24,259 nucleotides of DNA, taken from NCBI RefSeq assembly GCF_000003605.2, contig NW_003157177.1:1-24259 (forward strand), given 5' to 3'. Below the pieces are notes generated by a model that worked only from the letters and a program-made list of their open reading frames with translations, was not told the origin of the DNA and searched no databases. A program made the translations under genes and the position numbers. Source of the DNA: Saccoglossus kowalevskii. Taxonomy: Eukaryota; Hemichordata; Enteropneusta; Harrimaniidae. Below, in pieces: positions 16,647 to 24,259 of the stretch (position 1 is its first letter; the number at the start of each line of letters is the position of its first letter).

Positions 16647-16719
16647 TGTTTTCGCCCGGGTTCGAACCGGGGGCCTTTCGCGTGTGAGGCAAACGTGATA
16701 ACCACTACACTACGAAAAC
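16647..16719 (-). tRNA. tRNA-Val-CAC: tRNA-Val(CAC), consensus
   Basis: Exact consensus with T29 and a normal T-run trailer. Confidence 0.97.
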
Positions 16720-16864
16720 TCGTTACATAAAATCGCAAAAAATCAGTTAGGCTTCAAATGTTGTATTCGCAAGTTTTTGAAAATGCAAAATTGGAAGATT
16801 GTGTGATCAATTCACTATACTGTTAATTGTATTTTCGAGAAGATGTGAGAAAAGCAAGCAGCCT

Positions 16865-16925
16865 GTTTCCGTAGTGTAGTGGTTATCACGTTCGGCTAAC
16901 ACGCGAAAGGTCCCTGGGGGAAACA
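16865..16925 (+). pseudogene. T-arm-deleted tRNA-Val(AAC), 61 bp
   Basis: T-arm deletion, G31 and the GGGGGAAAC acceptor form. Its spacer shares CGATGTTCCAAGTACCAC with the unit at 6397, so the two units are related across 10 kb. Confidence 0.85.
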
Positions 16926-17222
16926 ATATGAAGCCAGTAAATATTTTGAAACGATATCTATGCTGGATACCATGTGAAACTACGTGCCCATAAAGCTTAC
17001 TTCTCTTGAACTGCAGTTCTGCAGTGGCGTTAATCAAAGTTATTTGCATTTTAATCCACGTTATCGATGTTCCAAGTACCACTTAGCACTATATATGAAT
17101 AGAGGTGTAATGTACACTAATTTACCTATTGTCTTCAACGACGCGTTTCTTAAGGTGGTGTTAATTATAAGTAAATTGGAATTTGTTTTCTCCTGCAGCG
17201 TTAAATAAAACTAAATGATTTT

Positions 17223-17295
17223 TGTTTTCGCCCGGGTTCGAACCGGAGGCCTTTCGCGTGTGAGGCAAACGTGATAACCACTACACTACGAAAAC
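17223..17295 (-). tRNA. tRNA-Val-CAC: tRNA-Val(CAC), U49 variant
   Basis: U49.G65 wobble, otherwise consensus with T29. Confidence 0.92.
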
Positions 17296-17440
17296 TCGTT
17301 ACATAAAATCGCAAAAAATCAGTTAGGCTTCAAATGTTGTATTCGCAAGTTTTTGAAACTGCAAAATTGGAAGATTGTGTGATCAATTCACTACACTGTT
17401 AATTGTATTTTCGAGAAGATGTGAGAAAAGCAAGCAGCCT

Positions 17441-17513
17441 GTTTCCGTAGTGTAGTGGTTATCACGTTCGCCTAACACGCGAAAGGTCCCTGGTTCGAGC
17501 CCAAGCGGAAACA
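17441..17513 (+). tRNA. tRNA-Val-AAC: tRNA-Val(AAC), A64 variant
   Basis: C50.A64 mismatch. First gene of the second copy of the duplicated segment. Confidence 0.88.
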
Positions 17514-17810
17514 ATATGAAGCCAGTAAATATTTTGAAACGATATCTATGCTGGATACCATGTGAAACTACATGCCCATAAAGCTAACTTCTCTTGAACT
17601 GCCGTTCTGCAGTGGCGTTAATCAAAGTTATTTGCATTTTAATCCACGTTATCAATGTTCCAAGTATAACTTAGCACTATATATGAATAGAGGTGTAATG
17701 TACACTAATTTACCTATTGTCTTCAACGACACGTTTCATAAGGTGGTGTTAATTATAAGTAAATTGGAATTTCTTTTCTCCTGCGGCGTTAATTAAAACT
17801 AAATGATTTT

Positions 17811-17883
17811 TGTTTTCGCCCGGGTTCGAAAAGGGGGCCTTTCGCGTGTGAGGCAAACGTGATAACCACTACACTACGAAAAC
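17811..17883 (-). tRNA. tRNA-Val-CAC: tRNA-Val(CAC), TT B-box variant
   Basis: TT at index 52-53, otherwise consensus with T29. Confidence 0.75.
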
Positions 17884-18028
17884 TCGTTACATGAAATCGC
17901 AAAAAATCAGTTAGGCTTCAAATGTTGTATTCGCAAGTTTTTGAAACTGCAAAATTGGAAGATTGTGTGATCAATTCACTATACTGTTAATTGTATTTTC
18001 GAGAAGATGTGAGAAAAGCAAGCAGCCT

Positions 18029-18101
18029 GTTTCCGTAGTGTAGTGGTTATCACGTTCGCCTAACACGTGAAAGGTCCCTGGTTCGAGCCCAGGCGGAAAC
18101 A
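18029..18101 (+). tRNA. tRNA-Val-AAC: tRNA-Val(AAC), U40 variant
   Basis: G30.U40 wobble only. Same body as 13364. Confidence 0.93.
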
Positions 18102-18398
18102 ATATGAAGCCAGTAAATATTTTGAAACGATATCTATGCTGGATACCATGTGAAACCACGTGCCTATAAAGCTAACTTCTCTTGAACTGCAGTTATGCAG
18201 TGGCGTTAATCAAAGTTATTTGCATTTTAATCCACGTTATCAATGTTCCAAGTATAACTTAGCACTATATATGAATAGAGGTGTAATGTACACTAATTTA
18301 TCTAGTGTCTTCAACGACACGTTTCGTAAGGTGGTGTTAATTATAAGTAAATTGGAATTTGTTTTCTCCTGCGGCGTCAATTAAAACTAAATAATTTT

Positions 18399-18471
18399 TG
18401 TTTTCGCCCGGGTTCGAACCGGAGGCCTTTCGCGTGTGAGGCAAACGTGATAACCACTACACTACGAAAAC
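18399..18471 (-). tRNA. tRNA-Val-CAC: tRNA-Val(CAC), U49 variant
   Basis: U49.G65 wobble. The ACTAAATAATTTTTG trailer is shared with the copy at 14315. Confidence 0.92.
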
Positions 18472-18616
18472 TCGTTACATAAAATCGCAAAAAATCAGTT
18501 AGGCTTCAAATGTTGTATTCGCAAGTTTTTGAAACTGCAAAATTGGAAGATTGTGTGATCAATTCACTATACTGTTAATTGTATTTTCGAGAAGATGTGA
18601 GAAAAGCAAGCAGCCT

Positions 18617-18689
18617 GTTTCCGTAGTGTAGTGGTTATCACGTTCGCCTAACACGCGAAAGGTCCCTGGTTCGAGCCCAGGCGGAAACA
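18617..18689 (+). tRNA. tRNA-Val-AAC: tRNA-Val(AAC), consensus
   Basis: Exact consensus. The trailer differs by AGAAAATATTTTG and keeps the T-run. Confidence 0.97.
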
Positions 18690-18986
18690 ATATGAAGCCA
18701 GAAAATATTTTGAAACGATATCTATGCTGGATTCCATGTGAAACTACGTGCCCATAAAGCTAACTTCTCTTGAACTGCCGTTCTGCAGTGGCGTTAATCA
18801 AAGTTATTTGCATTTTAATCCACGTTATCAATGTTCCAAGTATAACTTAGCACTATATATGAATAGAGGTGTAATGTACACTAATTTACCTATTGTCTTC
18901 AACGACACGTTTCATAAGGTGGTGTTAATTATAAGTAAATTGGAATTTGTTTTCTCCTGCGGCGTCAATTAAAACTAAATAATTAT

Positions 18987-19059
18987 TGTTTTCGCCCGGG
19001 TTCGAACAGGGGGCATTTCGCCTGTGAGGCGAACGTGATAACCACTACACTACGAAAAC
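18987..19059 (-). tRNA. tRNA-Val(CAC), multiply mutated
   Basis: C38 to G (could pair with C32 and tighten the anticodon loop), G45 to T, and G52 to T, which makes a T52.C62 mismatch and a B box of TGTTCGA. Anticodon CAC is kept. Likely weak or inactive. Confidence 0.7.
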
Positions 19060-19204
19060 TCGTTACATGAAATCGCAAAAAATCAGTTAGGCTTCAAATG
19101 TTGTATTCGCAAGTTTTTGAAACTGCAAAATTGGAAGATTGTGCGATCAATTCACTATACTATTAATTGTATTTTCGAGAAGATGTGAGAAAAGCAAGCA
19201 ACTT

Positions 19205-19277
19205 GTTTCCGTAGTGTAGTGGTTATCACGTTCGCCTAACACGCGAAAGGTCCCTGGTTCGAGCCCAGGCGGAAACA
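19205..19277 (+). tRNA. tRNA-Val-AAC: tRNA-Val(AAC), consensus
   Basis: Exact consensus. The base next to the 5' end is changed in the flank (ACTTG for GCCTG context). Confidence 0.97.
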
Positions 19278-19574
19278 ATATGAAGCCAGTAAATATTTTG
19301 AAACGATATCTATGCTGGATACCATGTGAAACTACGTGCCCATAAAGCTAACTTCTCTTGAACTGCAGTTCTGCAGTGGCGTTAATCAAAGTTATTTGCA
19401 TTTTAATCCACGTTATCAATGTTCCAAGTATAACTTAGCACTATATATGAATAGAGGTGTAATGTACACTAATTTACCTATTGTCTTCAACGACACGTTT
19501 CATAAGGTGGTGTTAATTGTAAGTAAATTGGAATTTCTTTTCCAATGCGGCGTTAATTAAAACAAAATGATTTT

Positions 19575-19647
19575 TGTTTTCGCCCGGGTTCGAACCGGGG
19601 GCTTTTCGCGTGTGAGGTAAACGTGTTAACCACTACACTACGAAAAA
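19575..19647 (-). tRNA. tRNA-Val(CAC), U1/A30 variant
   Basis: G1 to T destroys the 1-72 pair. G30 to A makes A30.C40, T22 to A lets 13-22 pair, and G45 is A. It belongs to the A30/A45 group with 5592. The end-pair loss would hinder processing and charging. Confidence 0.7.
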
Positions 19648-19792
19648 TCGTTACATGAAATCGCAAAAAATCAGTTAGGCTTCAAATGTTGTTTTCGCAA
19701 GTTTTTGAAACTGCAAAATTGGAAGATTGTGTGATCAATTCACTATACTGTTAATTGTATTTTCGAGAAGATGTGAGAAATGCAAGCAGCCT

Positions 19793-19865
19793 GTTTCCGT
19801 AGTGTAGTGGTTATCACGTTCGCCTAACACGCGAAAGGTCCCTGGTTCGAGCCCAGGCGGAAACA
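19793..19865 (+). tRNA. tRNA-Val-AAC: tRNA-Val(AAC), consensus
   Basis: Exact consensus with normal flanks. Confidence 0.97.
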
Positions 19866-20162
19866 ATATGAATCCAGTAAATATTTTGAAACGATATCTA
19901 TGCTGGATACCATGTGAAACTACGTGCCCATAAAGCTAACTTCTCTTGAACTGCAGTTCTGCAGTGGCGTTAATCAAAGTTATTTGCATTTTAATCCACG
20001 TTATCAATGTTCCAAGTATAACTTAGCACTATATATGAATAGAGGTGTAATGTACACTAATTTACCTATTGTCTTCAACGACACGTTTCATAAGGTGGCG
20101 TTGATTATAAGTAAATTGGAATTTCTTTTCTCCTGCGGCGTCAATTAAAACTAAATGATATT

Positions 20163-20234
20163 TGTTTTCGCCCGGGTTCGAACCGGGGCCTTTCGCGTGT
20201 GAGGCGAACGTGATAACCACTACACTACGAAAAC
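20163..20234 (-). tRNA. tRNA-Val-CAC: tRNA-Val(CAC), 72 bp
   Basis: One G is missing from the GGGGG run on +, which can be read as a four-base variable loop with the T stem intact. C29 type. May be functional. Confidence 0.82.
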
Positions 20235-20379
20235 TCGTTAAATGAAATCGCGAAAAATCAGTTAGGCTTCAAATGTTGTATTCGCAAGTTTTTGAAACTG
20301 CCAAATTGGAAGATTGTGTGATCAATTCACTATACTGTTAATTGTATTTTCGAGAAGATGTGAGAAAAGCAAGCAGCCT

Positions 20380-20440
20380 GTTTCCGTAGTGTAGTGGTTA
20401 TCACGTTCGGCTAACACGCAAAAGGTCCCTGGCGGAAACA
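20380..20440 (+). pseudogene. T-arm-deleted tRNA-Val(AAC), A41 subtype
   Basis: T-arm deletion, G31 and also G41 to A, which breaks another anticodon-stem pair. Identical body at 20953. Confidence 0.85.
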
Positions 20441-20734
20441 ATATGAAGCCAGTAAATATTTTGAAACGATATCTATGCTGGATACCATGTGAAACTACGT
20501 GCCCATAAAGCTAACTTCTCTTGAACTGCAGTTCTGCAGTGGCGTTAATCAAAGTTATTTGCATTTTAATCCACGTTATCAATGTTCCAAGTATAACTTA
20601 GCACTATATATGAATAGAGGTGTAATGTACACTAATTTACCTATTGCCTTCAACGACACGTTTCATAAGGTGGTATTAATTATAAGTAAATTGGAATTTG
20701 TTTTCTGCGGCGTCAATTAAAACTAAATGATATT

Positions 20735-20807
20735 TGTTTTCGCCCGGGTTCGAACCGGGGGCCTTTCGCGTGTGAGGCGAACGTGATAACCACTACACTA
20801 CGAAAAC
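20735..20807 (-). tRNA. tRNA-Val-CAC: tRNA-Val(CAC), consensus C29
   Basis: Exact consensus with C29. Confidence 0.97.
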
Positions 20808-20952
20808 TCGTTACATGAAATCCCAAAAAATCAGTTAGGCTTCAAATGTTGTATTCGCAAGTTTTTGAAACTGCCAAATTGGAAGATTGTGTGATCAATT
20901 CACTATACTGTTAATTGTATTTTCGAGAAGATGTGAGAAAAGCAAGCAGCCT

Positions 20953-21013
20953 GTTTCCGTAGTGTAGTGGTTATCACGTTCGGCTAACACGCAAAAGGTC
21001 CCTGGCGGAAACA
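20953..21013 (+). pseudogene. T-arm-deleted tRNA-Val(AAC), A41 subtype
   Basis: Same body as 20380: T-arm deletion, G31, A41. Confidence 0.85.
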
Positions 21014-21310
21014 ATATGAAGCCAGTAAATATTTTGAAACGATATCTATGCTGGATACCATGTGAAACTACGTGCCCATAAAGCTAACTTCTCTTGAACT
21101 GCAGTTCTGCAGTGGCGTTAATCAAAGTTATTTGCATTTTAATCCACGTTATCAATGTTCCAAGTATAACTTAGCACTATATATGAATAGAGGTGTAATG
21201 TACACTAATTTACCTATTGCCTTCAACGACAAGTTTCATAAGGTGGTGTTAATTATAAGTAAATTGGAATTTGTTTTCTCCTGCGGCGTCAATTAAAACT
21301 AAATGATATT

Positions 21311-21383
21311 TGTTTTCGCCCGTGTTCGAACCGGGGGACTTTCGCGTGTGAGGCGAACGTGATAACCACTACACTACGAAAAC
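21311..21383 (-). tRNA. tRNA-Val-CAC: tRNA-Val(CAC), A61 variant
   Basis: C61 to A breaks the invariant G53-C61 pair and the B box end. G46 is T. C29 and the anticodon are normal. Expression is doubtful. Confidence 0.74.
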
Positions 21384-21528
21384 TCGTTACATGAAATCCC
21401 AAAAAATCAGTTAGGCTTCAAATGTTGTATTCGCAGGTTTTTGAAACTGCAAAATTGGAAGATTGTGTGATCAATTCACTATACTGTTAATTGTATTTTC
21501 GAGAAGATGTGAGAAAAGCAAGCAGCCT

Positions 21529-21589
21529 GTTTCCGTAGTGTAGTGGTTATCACGTTCGGCTAACACGCGAAAGGTCCCTGGCGGAAACA
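21529..21589 (+). pseudogene. T-arm-deleted tRNA-Val(AAC), 61 bp
   Basis: Typical deleted allele with G31. Its unit closely matches the unit at 3485 by spacer alleles, although the deletion joint differs. Confidence 0.85.
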
Positions 21590-21886
21590 ATATGAAGCCA
21601 GTAAATATTTTGAAACGATATCTATGCTGGATACCATGTGAAACTACGTGCCCATAAAGCTAACTTCTCTTGAACTGCAGTTCTGCAGTGGCGTTAATCA
21701 AAGTTATTTGCATTTTAGTCCACGTTATCAATGTTCCAAGTATAACTTAGCACTATATACGAATAGAGGTGTAATGTACACTAATTTACCTATTGTCTTC
21801 AACGACACGTTTCATAAGGTGGTGTTAATTATAAGTTAATTGGAATTTCTTTTCTCCTGCAGCGTTAATTAAAACTCAATTATTTT

Positions 21887-21959
21887 TGTTTTCGCCCGGG
21901 TTCGAACCGGGGGCCTTTCGCGTGTGAGGCAAACGTGATAACCACTACACTACGAAAAC
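21887..21959 (-). tRNA. tRNA-Val-CAC: tRNA-Val(CAC), consensus
   Basis: Exact consensus with T29. The last forward-oriented gene pair member before the inversion. Confidence 0.97.
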
Positions 21960-22103
21960 TCGTTACATGAAATCGCAAAAATCAGTTAGGCTTCAAATGT
22001 TGTATTCGCAAGTTTTTGAAACTGCAAAATTGGAAGATTGTGTGATCAATTCACTATACTGTTAATTGTATTTTCGAGAAGATGTGAGAAAAGCAAGCAG
22101 CCT

Positions 22104-22176
22104 GTTTCCGTAGTGTAGTGGTTATCACGTTCGCCTCACACGCGAAAGGCCCCCGGTTCGAACCCGGGCGAAAACA
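22104..22176 (+). tRNA. Chimeric tRNA-Val(CAC) at inversion breakpoint
   Basis: The 5' flank and acceptor strand GTTTCCG are AAC type. Anticodon CAC, variable loop, T stem CCCGG/CCGGG and 3' acceptor CGAAAAC are CAC type, and the 3' flank is CAC trailer. The crossover lies between index 5 and 34, where the two gene types are almost identical. The only cost is a C5.A68 mismatch in the acceptor stem; both promoter boxes and C29 are good, so it could still make tRNA-Val(CAC). The repeat orientation flips here. Confidence 0.93.
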
Positions 22177-22473
22177 AATATCATTTAGTTTTAATTGACG
22201 CCGCAGGAGAAAACAAATTCCAATTTACTTATAATTAACACCACCTTATGAAACGTGTCGTTGAAGACAATAGGTAAATTAGTGTACATTACACCTCTAT
22301 TCATATATAGTGCTAAGTTATACTTGGAACATTGATAACGTGGATTAAAATGCAAATAACTTTGATTAACGCCACTGCAGAACGGCAGTTCAAGAGAAGT
22401 TAGCTTTATGGGCACGTAGTTTCACATGGTATCCAGCATAGATATCGTTTCAAAATATTTACTGGCTTCATAT

Positions 22474-22546
22474 TGTTTCCGCCTGGGCTCGAACCAGGGA
22501 CCTTTCGCGTGTTAGGCGAACGTGATAACCACTACACTACGGAAAC
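22474..22546 (-). tRNA. tRNA-Val-AAC: tRNA-Val(AAC), consensus (inverted arm)
   Basis: Exact consensus on the - strand. Its convergent partner is the chimeric gene at 22104. Confidence 0.97.
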
Positions 22547-22691
22547 AGGCTGCTTGCTTTTCTCACATCTTCTCGAAAATACAATTAACAGTATAGTGAA
22601 TTGATCACACAATCTTCCAATTTTGCAGTTTCAAAAACTTGCGAATACAACATTTGAAGCCTAACTGATTTTTTGCGATTTTATGTAACGA

Positions 22692-22764
22692 GTTTTCGTA
22701 GTGTAGTGGTTATCACGTTTGCCTCACACGCGAAAGGCCTCCGGTTCGAACCCGGGCGAAAACA
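22692..22764 (+). tRNA. tRNA-Val-CAC: tRNA-Val(CAC), U49 variant (inverted arm)
   Basis: A + strand CAC gene with the U49.G65 wobble and T29. Flanks are those of a normal divergent and convergent spacer in reverse. Confidence 0.92.
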
Positions 22765-23060
22765 AAAATCATTTAGTTTTAATGACGCCGCAGGAGAAAA
22801 ACAAATTCCATTTACTTATAATTAACACCATCTTATGAAACGTGTCGATGAAGACACTAGATAAATTAGTGTACATTACACCTCTATTCATATATAGTGC
22901 TGAGTTATACTTGGAACATTGATAACGTAGATTATAATGCAAATAACTTTGATTAACGCCACTACAGAACTGCAGTTCAAGAGAAGTTAGCTTTATGGGC
23001 ACGTAGTTTCACATTGTATCCAGCATAGATATCGTTTCAAAATATTTACTGGCTTCATAT

Positions 23061-23133
23061 TGTTTCCGCCTGGGCTCGAACCAGGGACCTTTCGAGTGTT
23101 AGGCGAACGAGATAACCACTACACTACGGAAAC
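23061..23133 (-). tRNA. tRNA-Val-AAC: tRNA-Val(AAC), U24/U39 variant
   Basis: A24 to T breaks the 11-24 pair in the D stem, and G39 to T breaks the 31-39 pair. Both changes are shared only with the gene at 23492. Anticodon AAC and T arm are normal. Folding is probably weakened. Confidence 0.78.
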
Positions 23134-23160
23134 AGGCTGCTTGCTTTTCTCACATCTTCT

Positions 23161-23194
23161 CGAAAGGCCCCCTTTTCGAACCCGGGCGAAAACA
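23161..23194 (+). pseudogene. tRNA-Val(CAC) 3' fragment, TT type
   Basis: Only the variable loop, T arm (TT at index 52-53) and acceptor 3' strand remain. The joint is at CGAAA, which is present both in the divergent spacer (TCTCGAAAATAC) and in the tRNA (CGCGAAAGG). Confidence 0.83.
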
Positions 23195-23491
23195 AAAATC
23201 ATTTAGTTTTAATTAACGCCGCAGGAGAAAAGAAATTCCAATTTACTTATAATTAACACCACCTTATGAAACGTGTCGTTGAAGACAATAGGTAAATTAG
23301 TGTACATTACACCTCTATTCATATATAGTGCTAAGTTATACTTGGAACATTGATAACGTGGATTAAAATGCAAATAACTTTGATTAACGCCACTGCAGAA
23401 CTGCAGTTCAAGAGAAGTTAGCTTTATGGGCACGTAGTTTCACATGGTATCCAGCATAGATATCGTTTCAAAATATTTACTGGCTTCATAT

Positions 23492-23564
23492 TGTTTCCGA
23501 CTGGGCTCGAACCAGGGACCTTTCGAGTGTTAGGCGAACGAGATAACCACTACACTACCGAAAC
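23492..23564 (-). tRNA. tRNA-Val(AAC), multiply mutated
   Basis: Has U24 and U39 like 23061, plus C6 to G (acceptor mismatch, as at 7644) and G65 to T (C49.T65 mismatch). Likely inactive or poorly stable. Confidence 0.7.
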
Positions 23565-23714
23565 AGGCTGCTTGCTTTTCTCACATCTTCTCGAAAATAC
23601 AATTAACAGTATAGTGAATTGATCACACAATCTTCCAATTTTGCAGTTTCAAAAACGTAGTTTCACATGGTATCCAGCATAGATATCGTTTCAAAATATT
23701 TACTGGCTTCATAT
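23565..23714. other. Fused spacer with deletion joint near 23655
   Basis: The divergent spacer stops in TTTCAAAAAC and continues as GTAGTTTCACATGG of the convergent spacer. A CAC gene and most of both spacers are missing, so two AAC genes lie 223 bp apart. Confidence 0.85.
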
Positions 23715-23787
23715 TGTTTCCGCCTGGGCTCGAACAAGGGACCTTTCACGTGTTAGGCGAACGTGATAACCACTACACTACGGAAAC
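23715..23787 (-). tRNA. tRNA-Val-AAC: tRNA-Val(AAC), U40/U52 variant
   Basis: C40 to T as in the 13364/18029 group. G52 to T makes a T52.C62 mismatch and a B box of TGTTCGA, so transcription may be reduced. Confidence 0.78.
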
Positions 23788-23932
23788 AGGCTGCTTGCTT
23801 TTCTCACATGTTCTCGAAAATACAATTAACAGTATAGTGAATTGATCACACAATCTTCCAATTTTGCAGTTTCAAAAACTTGCGAATACAACATTTGAAG
23901 CCTAACTGATTTTTTGCGATTTCATGTAACGA

Positions 23933-24005
23933 GTTTTCGTAGTGTAGTGGTTATCACGTTTGCCTCACACGCGAAAGGCCCCCTTTTCGAACCCGGGCGA
24001 AAACA
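23933..24005 (+). tRNA. tRNA-Val-CAC: tRNA-Val(CAC), TT B-box variant (inverted arm)
   Basis: Full-length CAC gene on + with TT at index 52-53. The last gene in the window. Confidence 0.75.
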
Positions 24006-24259
24006 AAAATCATTTAGTTTTAATTAACGCCGCAGGAGAAAAGAAATTCCAATTTACTTATAATTAACACCACCTTATGAAACGTGTCGTTGAAGACAAT
24101 AGGTAAATTAGTGTACATTACACCTCTATTCATATATAGTTCTAAGTTATACTTGGAACATTGATAACGTGGATTAAAATGCAAATAACTTTGATTAACG
24201 CCACTGCAGAACTGCAGTTCAAGAGAAGTTAGCTTTATGGGCACGTAGTTCACATGGAA
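24006..24259. other. Convergent spacer, cut by window edge
   Basis: Reverse-oriented convergent spacer of the last unit. It lacks one T in GTAGTTCACATGG near the edge. No gene seen. Confidence 0.85.

Larger units (their letters stand above)
17441..18320. repeat. Multi-unit segmental duplicate, copy 2
   Basis: Matches the segment from 12776 in allele order over about 880 bp, 4.67 kb away. Differences include GAGAAGATG against GAGAACATG in the divergent spacer, a missing T in the first copy's GCATTTAATC, and AAGTATAAC against ATGTATAAC. Confidence 0.8.
20380..20952. repeat. Recent tandem unit duplicate (twin of 20953-21528)
   Basis: This unit and the next share the A41 deleted AAC allele, the ATTGCCTTC spacer allele and C29 CAC genes, and the CTGCCAAATTGG change occurs in the divergent spacers before both. 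They differ at a few sites, such as loss of TCC in TTTTCTGCGG here. Confidence 0.8.
1..22103 (+). repeat. Head-to-tail part of the array (AAC genes on + strand)
   Basis: About 40 units share one orientation: AAC on +, CAC on -. The order is AAC, convergent spacer, CAC, divergent spacer. Variant alleles recur in non-adjacent units, so the copies are a mosaic and not a simple ladder of duplications. Confidence 0.95.
1..24259. repeat. Tandem array of paired tRNA-Val(AAC)/tRNA-Val(CAC) units
   Basis: The whole window is built from one repeat. Start-to-start distances of successive AAC genes are mostly 588 bp (for example 1468 to 2056, 4635 to 5223, 17441 to 18029 to 18617 to 19205 to 19793), or about 576 bp where the AAC copy has lost 12 bp. 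Shorter steps (253, 228, 532 bp) mark units that have lost parts. Both edges of the window lie inside repeat units, so the array extends beyond it on both sides. Tandem tRNA arrays are known elsewhere, for example in Entamoeba and the Xenopus laevis tDNA repeat. What this one does beyond encoding tRNA cannot be read from the sequence. Confidence 0.97.
22177..24259 (-). repeat. Inverted part of the array (AAC genes on - strand)
   Basis: After the chimeric tRNA every element appears as its reverse complement: AAC genes on -, CAC genes on +, and the convergent spacer open frame on -. Four AAC genes, two full CAC genes and one CAC fragment are present. Two units here are shortened, at about 23161 and 23656. 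The window ends inside a convergent spacer, so the length of the inverted arm is unknown. Confidence 0.95.

Noticed and set aside
1-24259. CRISPR-like array
   Set aside because: Repeats are regular, but the 588-bp unit with tRNA genes on both strands and homologous spacers does not fit short direct repeats with unique spacers.
1-24259. tRNA-derived SINE family
   Set aside because: Both tRNA bodies are intact genes with T-run terminators, arranged in fixed tandem units. I see no poly-A tail, target-site duplication or dispersed insertions.

Overview
This window is almost entirely one tandem repeat array of valine tRNA genes. I see no protein-coding gene. The gene bodies are 73 bp, intronless, encode no CCA, and carry good internal RNA polymerase III A and B boxes. 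Together with T-run terminators this indicates a eukaryotic nuclear genome. The tRNA-Val body resembles animal tRNA-Val, so an animal is my best guess. The species cannot be named from the sequence, and the spacers are AT-rich and otherwise unrecognised.

The basic unit is 588 bp: tRNA-Val(AAC) on the + strand (73 bp), a 297-bp convergent spacer, tRNA-Val(CAC) on the - strand (73 bp), and a 145-bp divergent spacer. The two genes are near-identical inverted repeats within each unit. From 1 to about 22,100 the units run head to tail. At 22,104-22,176 a chimeric tRNA joins an AAC-type 5' end to a CAC-type 3' body, and from there to the end the array runs in reverse orientation. The window therefore holds a palindrome-like inversion whose breakpoint lies inside a tRNA gene.

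I count 27 full-length or near full-length AAC-type genes, 15 AAC copies with the same kind of T-arm deletion, 3 AAC fragments, 37 full-length or near full-length CAC-type genes, 4 CAC fragments and 1 chimera. Only about eight copies of each type match the consensus exactly. Others carry linked variants: G31 with T-arm loss, TT in the B box, G9, A64 and others. These recur in distant units, as expected for unequal exchange and gene conversion. Four copies have changed anticodons: ACC (Gly codon), CAA (Leu codon, twice) and GAC (Val codon). Several units are shortened by deletions whose ends lie in tRNA genes or spacers, some with short shared bases at the joint.

The repeated open frame of about 74 codons in the convergent spacer starts at GTG and not ATG. 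It varies mostly at amino-acid-changing positions and is broken by indels in some copies, so I treat it as non-coding. Index numbers in the entries count from base 1 of each tRNA gene; for a 73-bp copy the anticodon is index 34-36 and the discriminator base is index 73.
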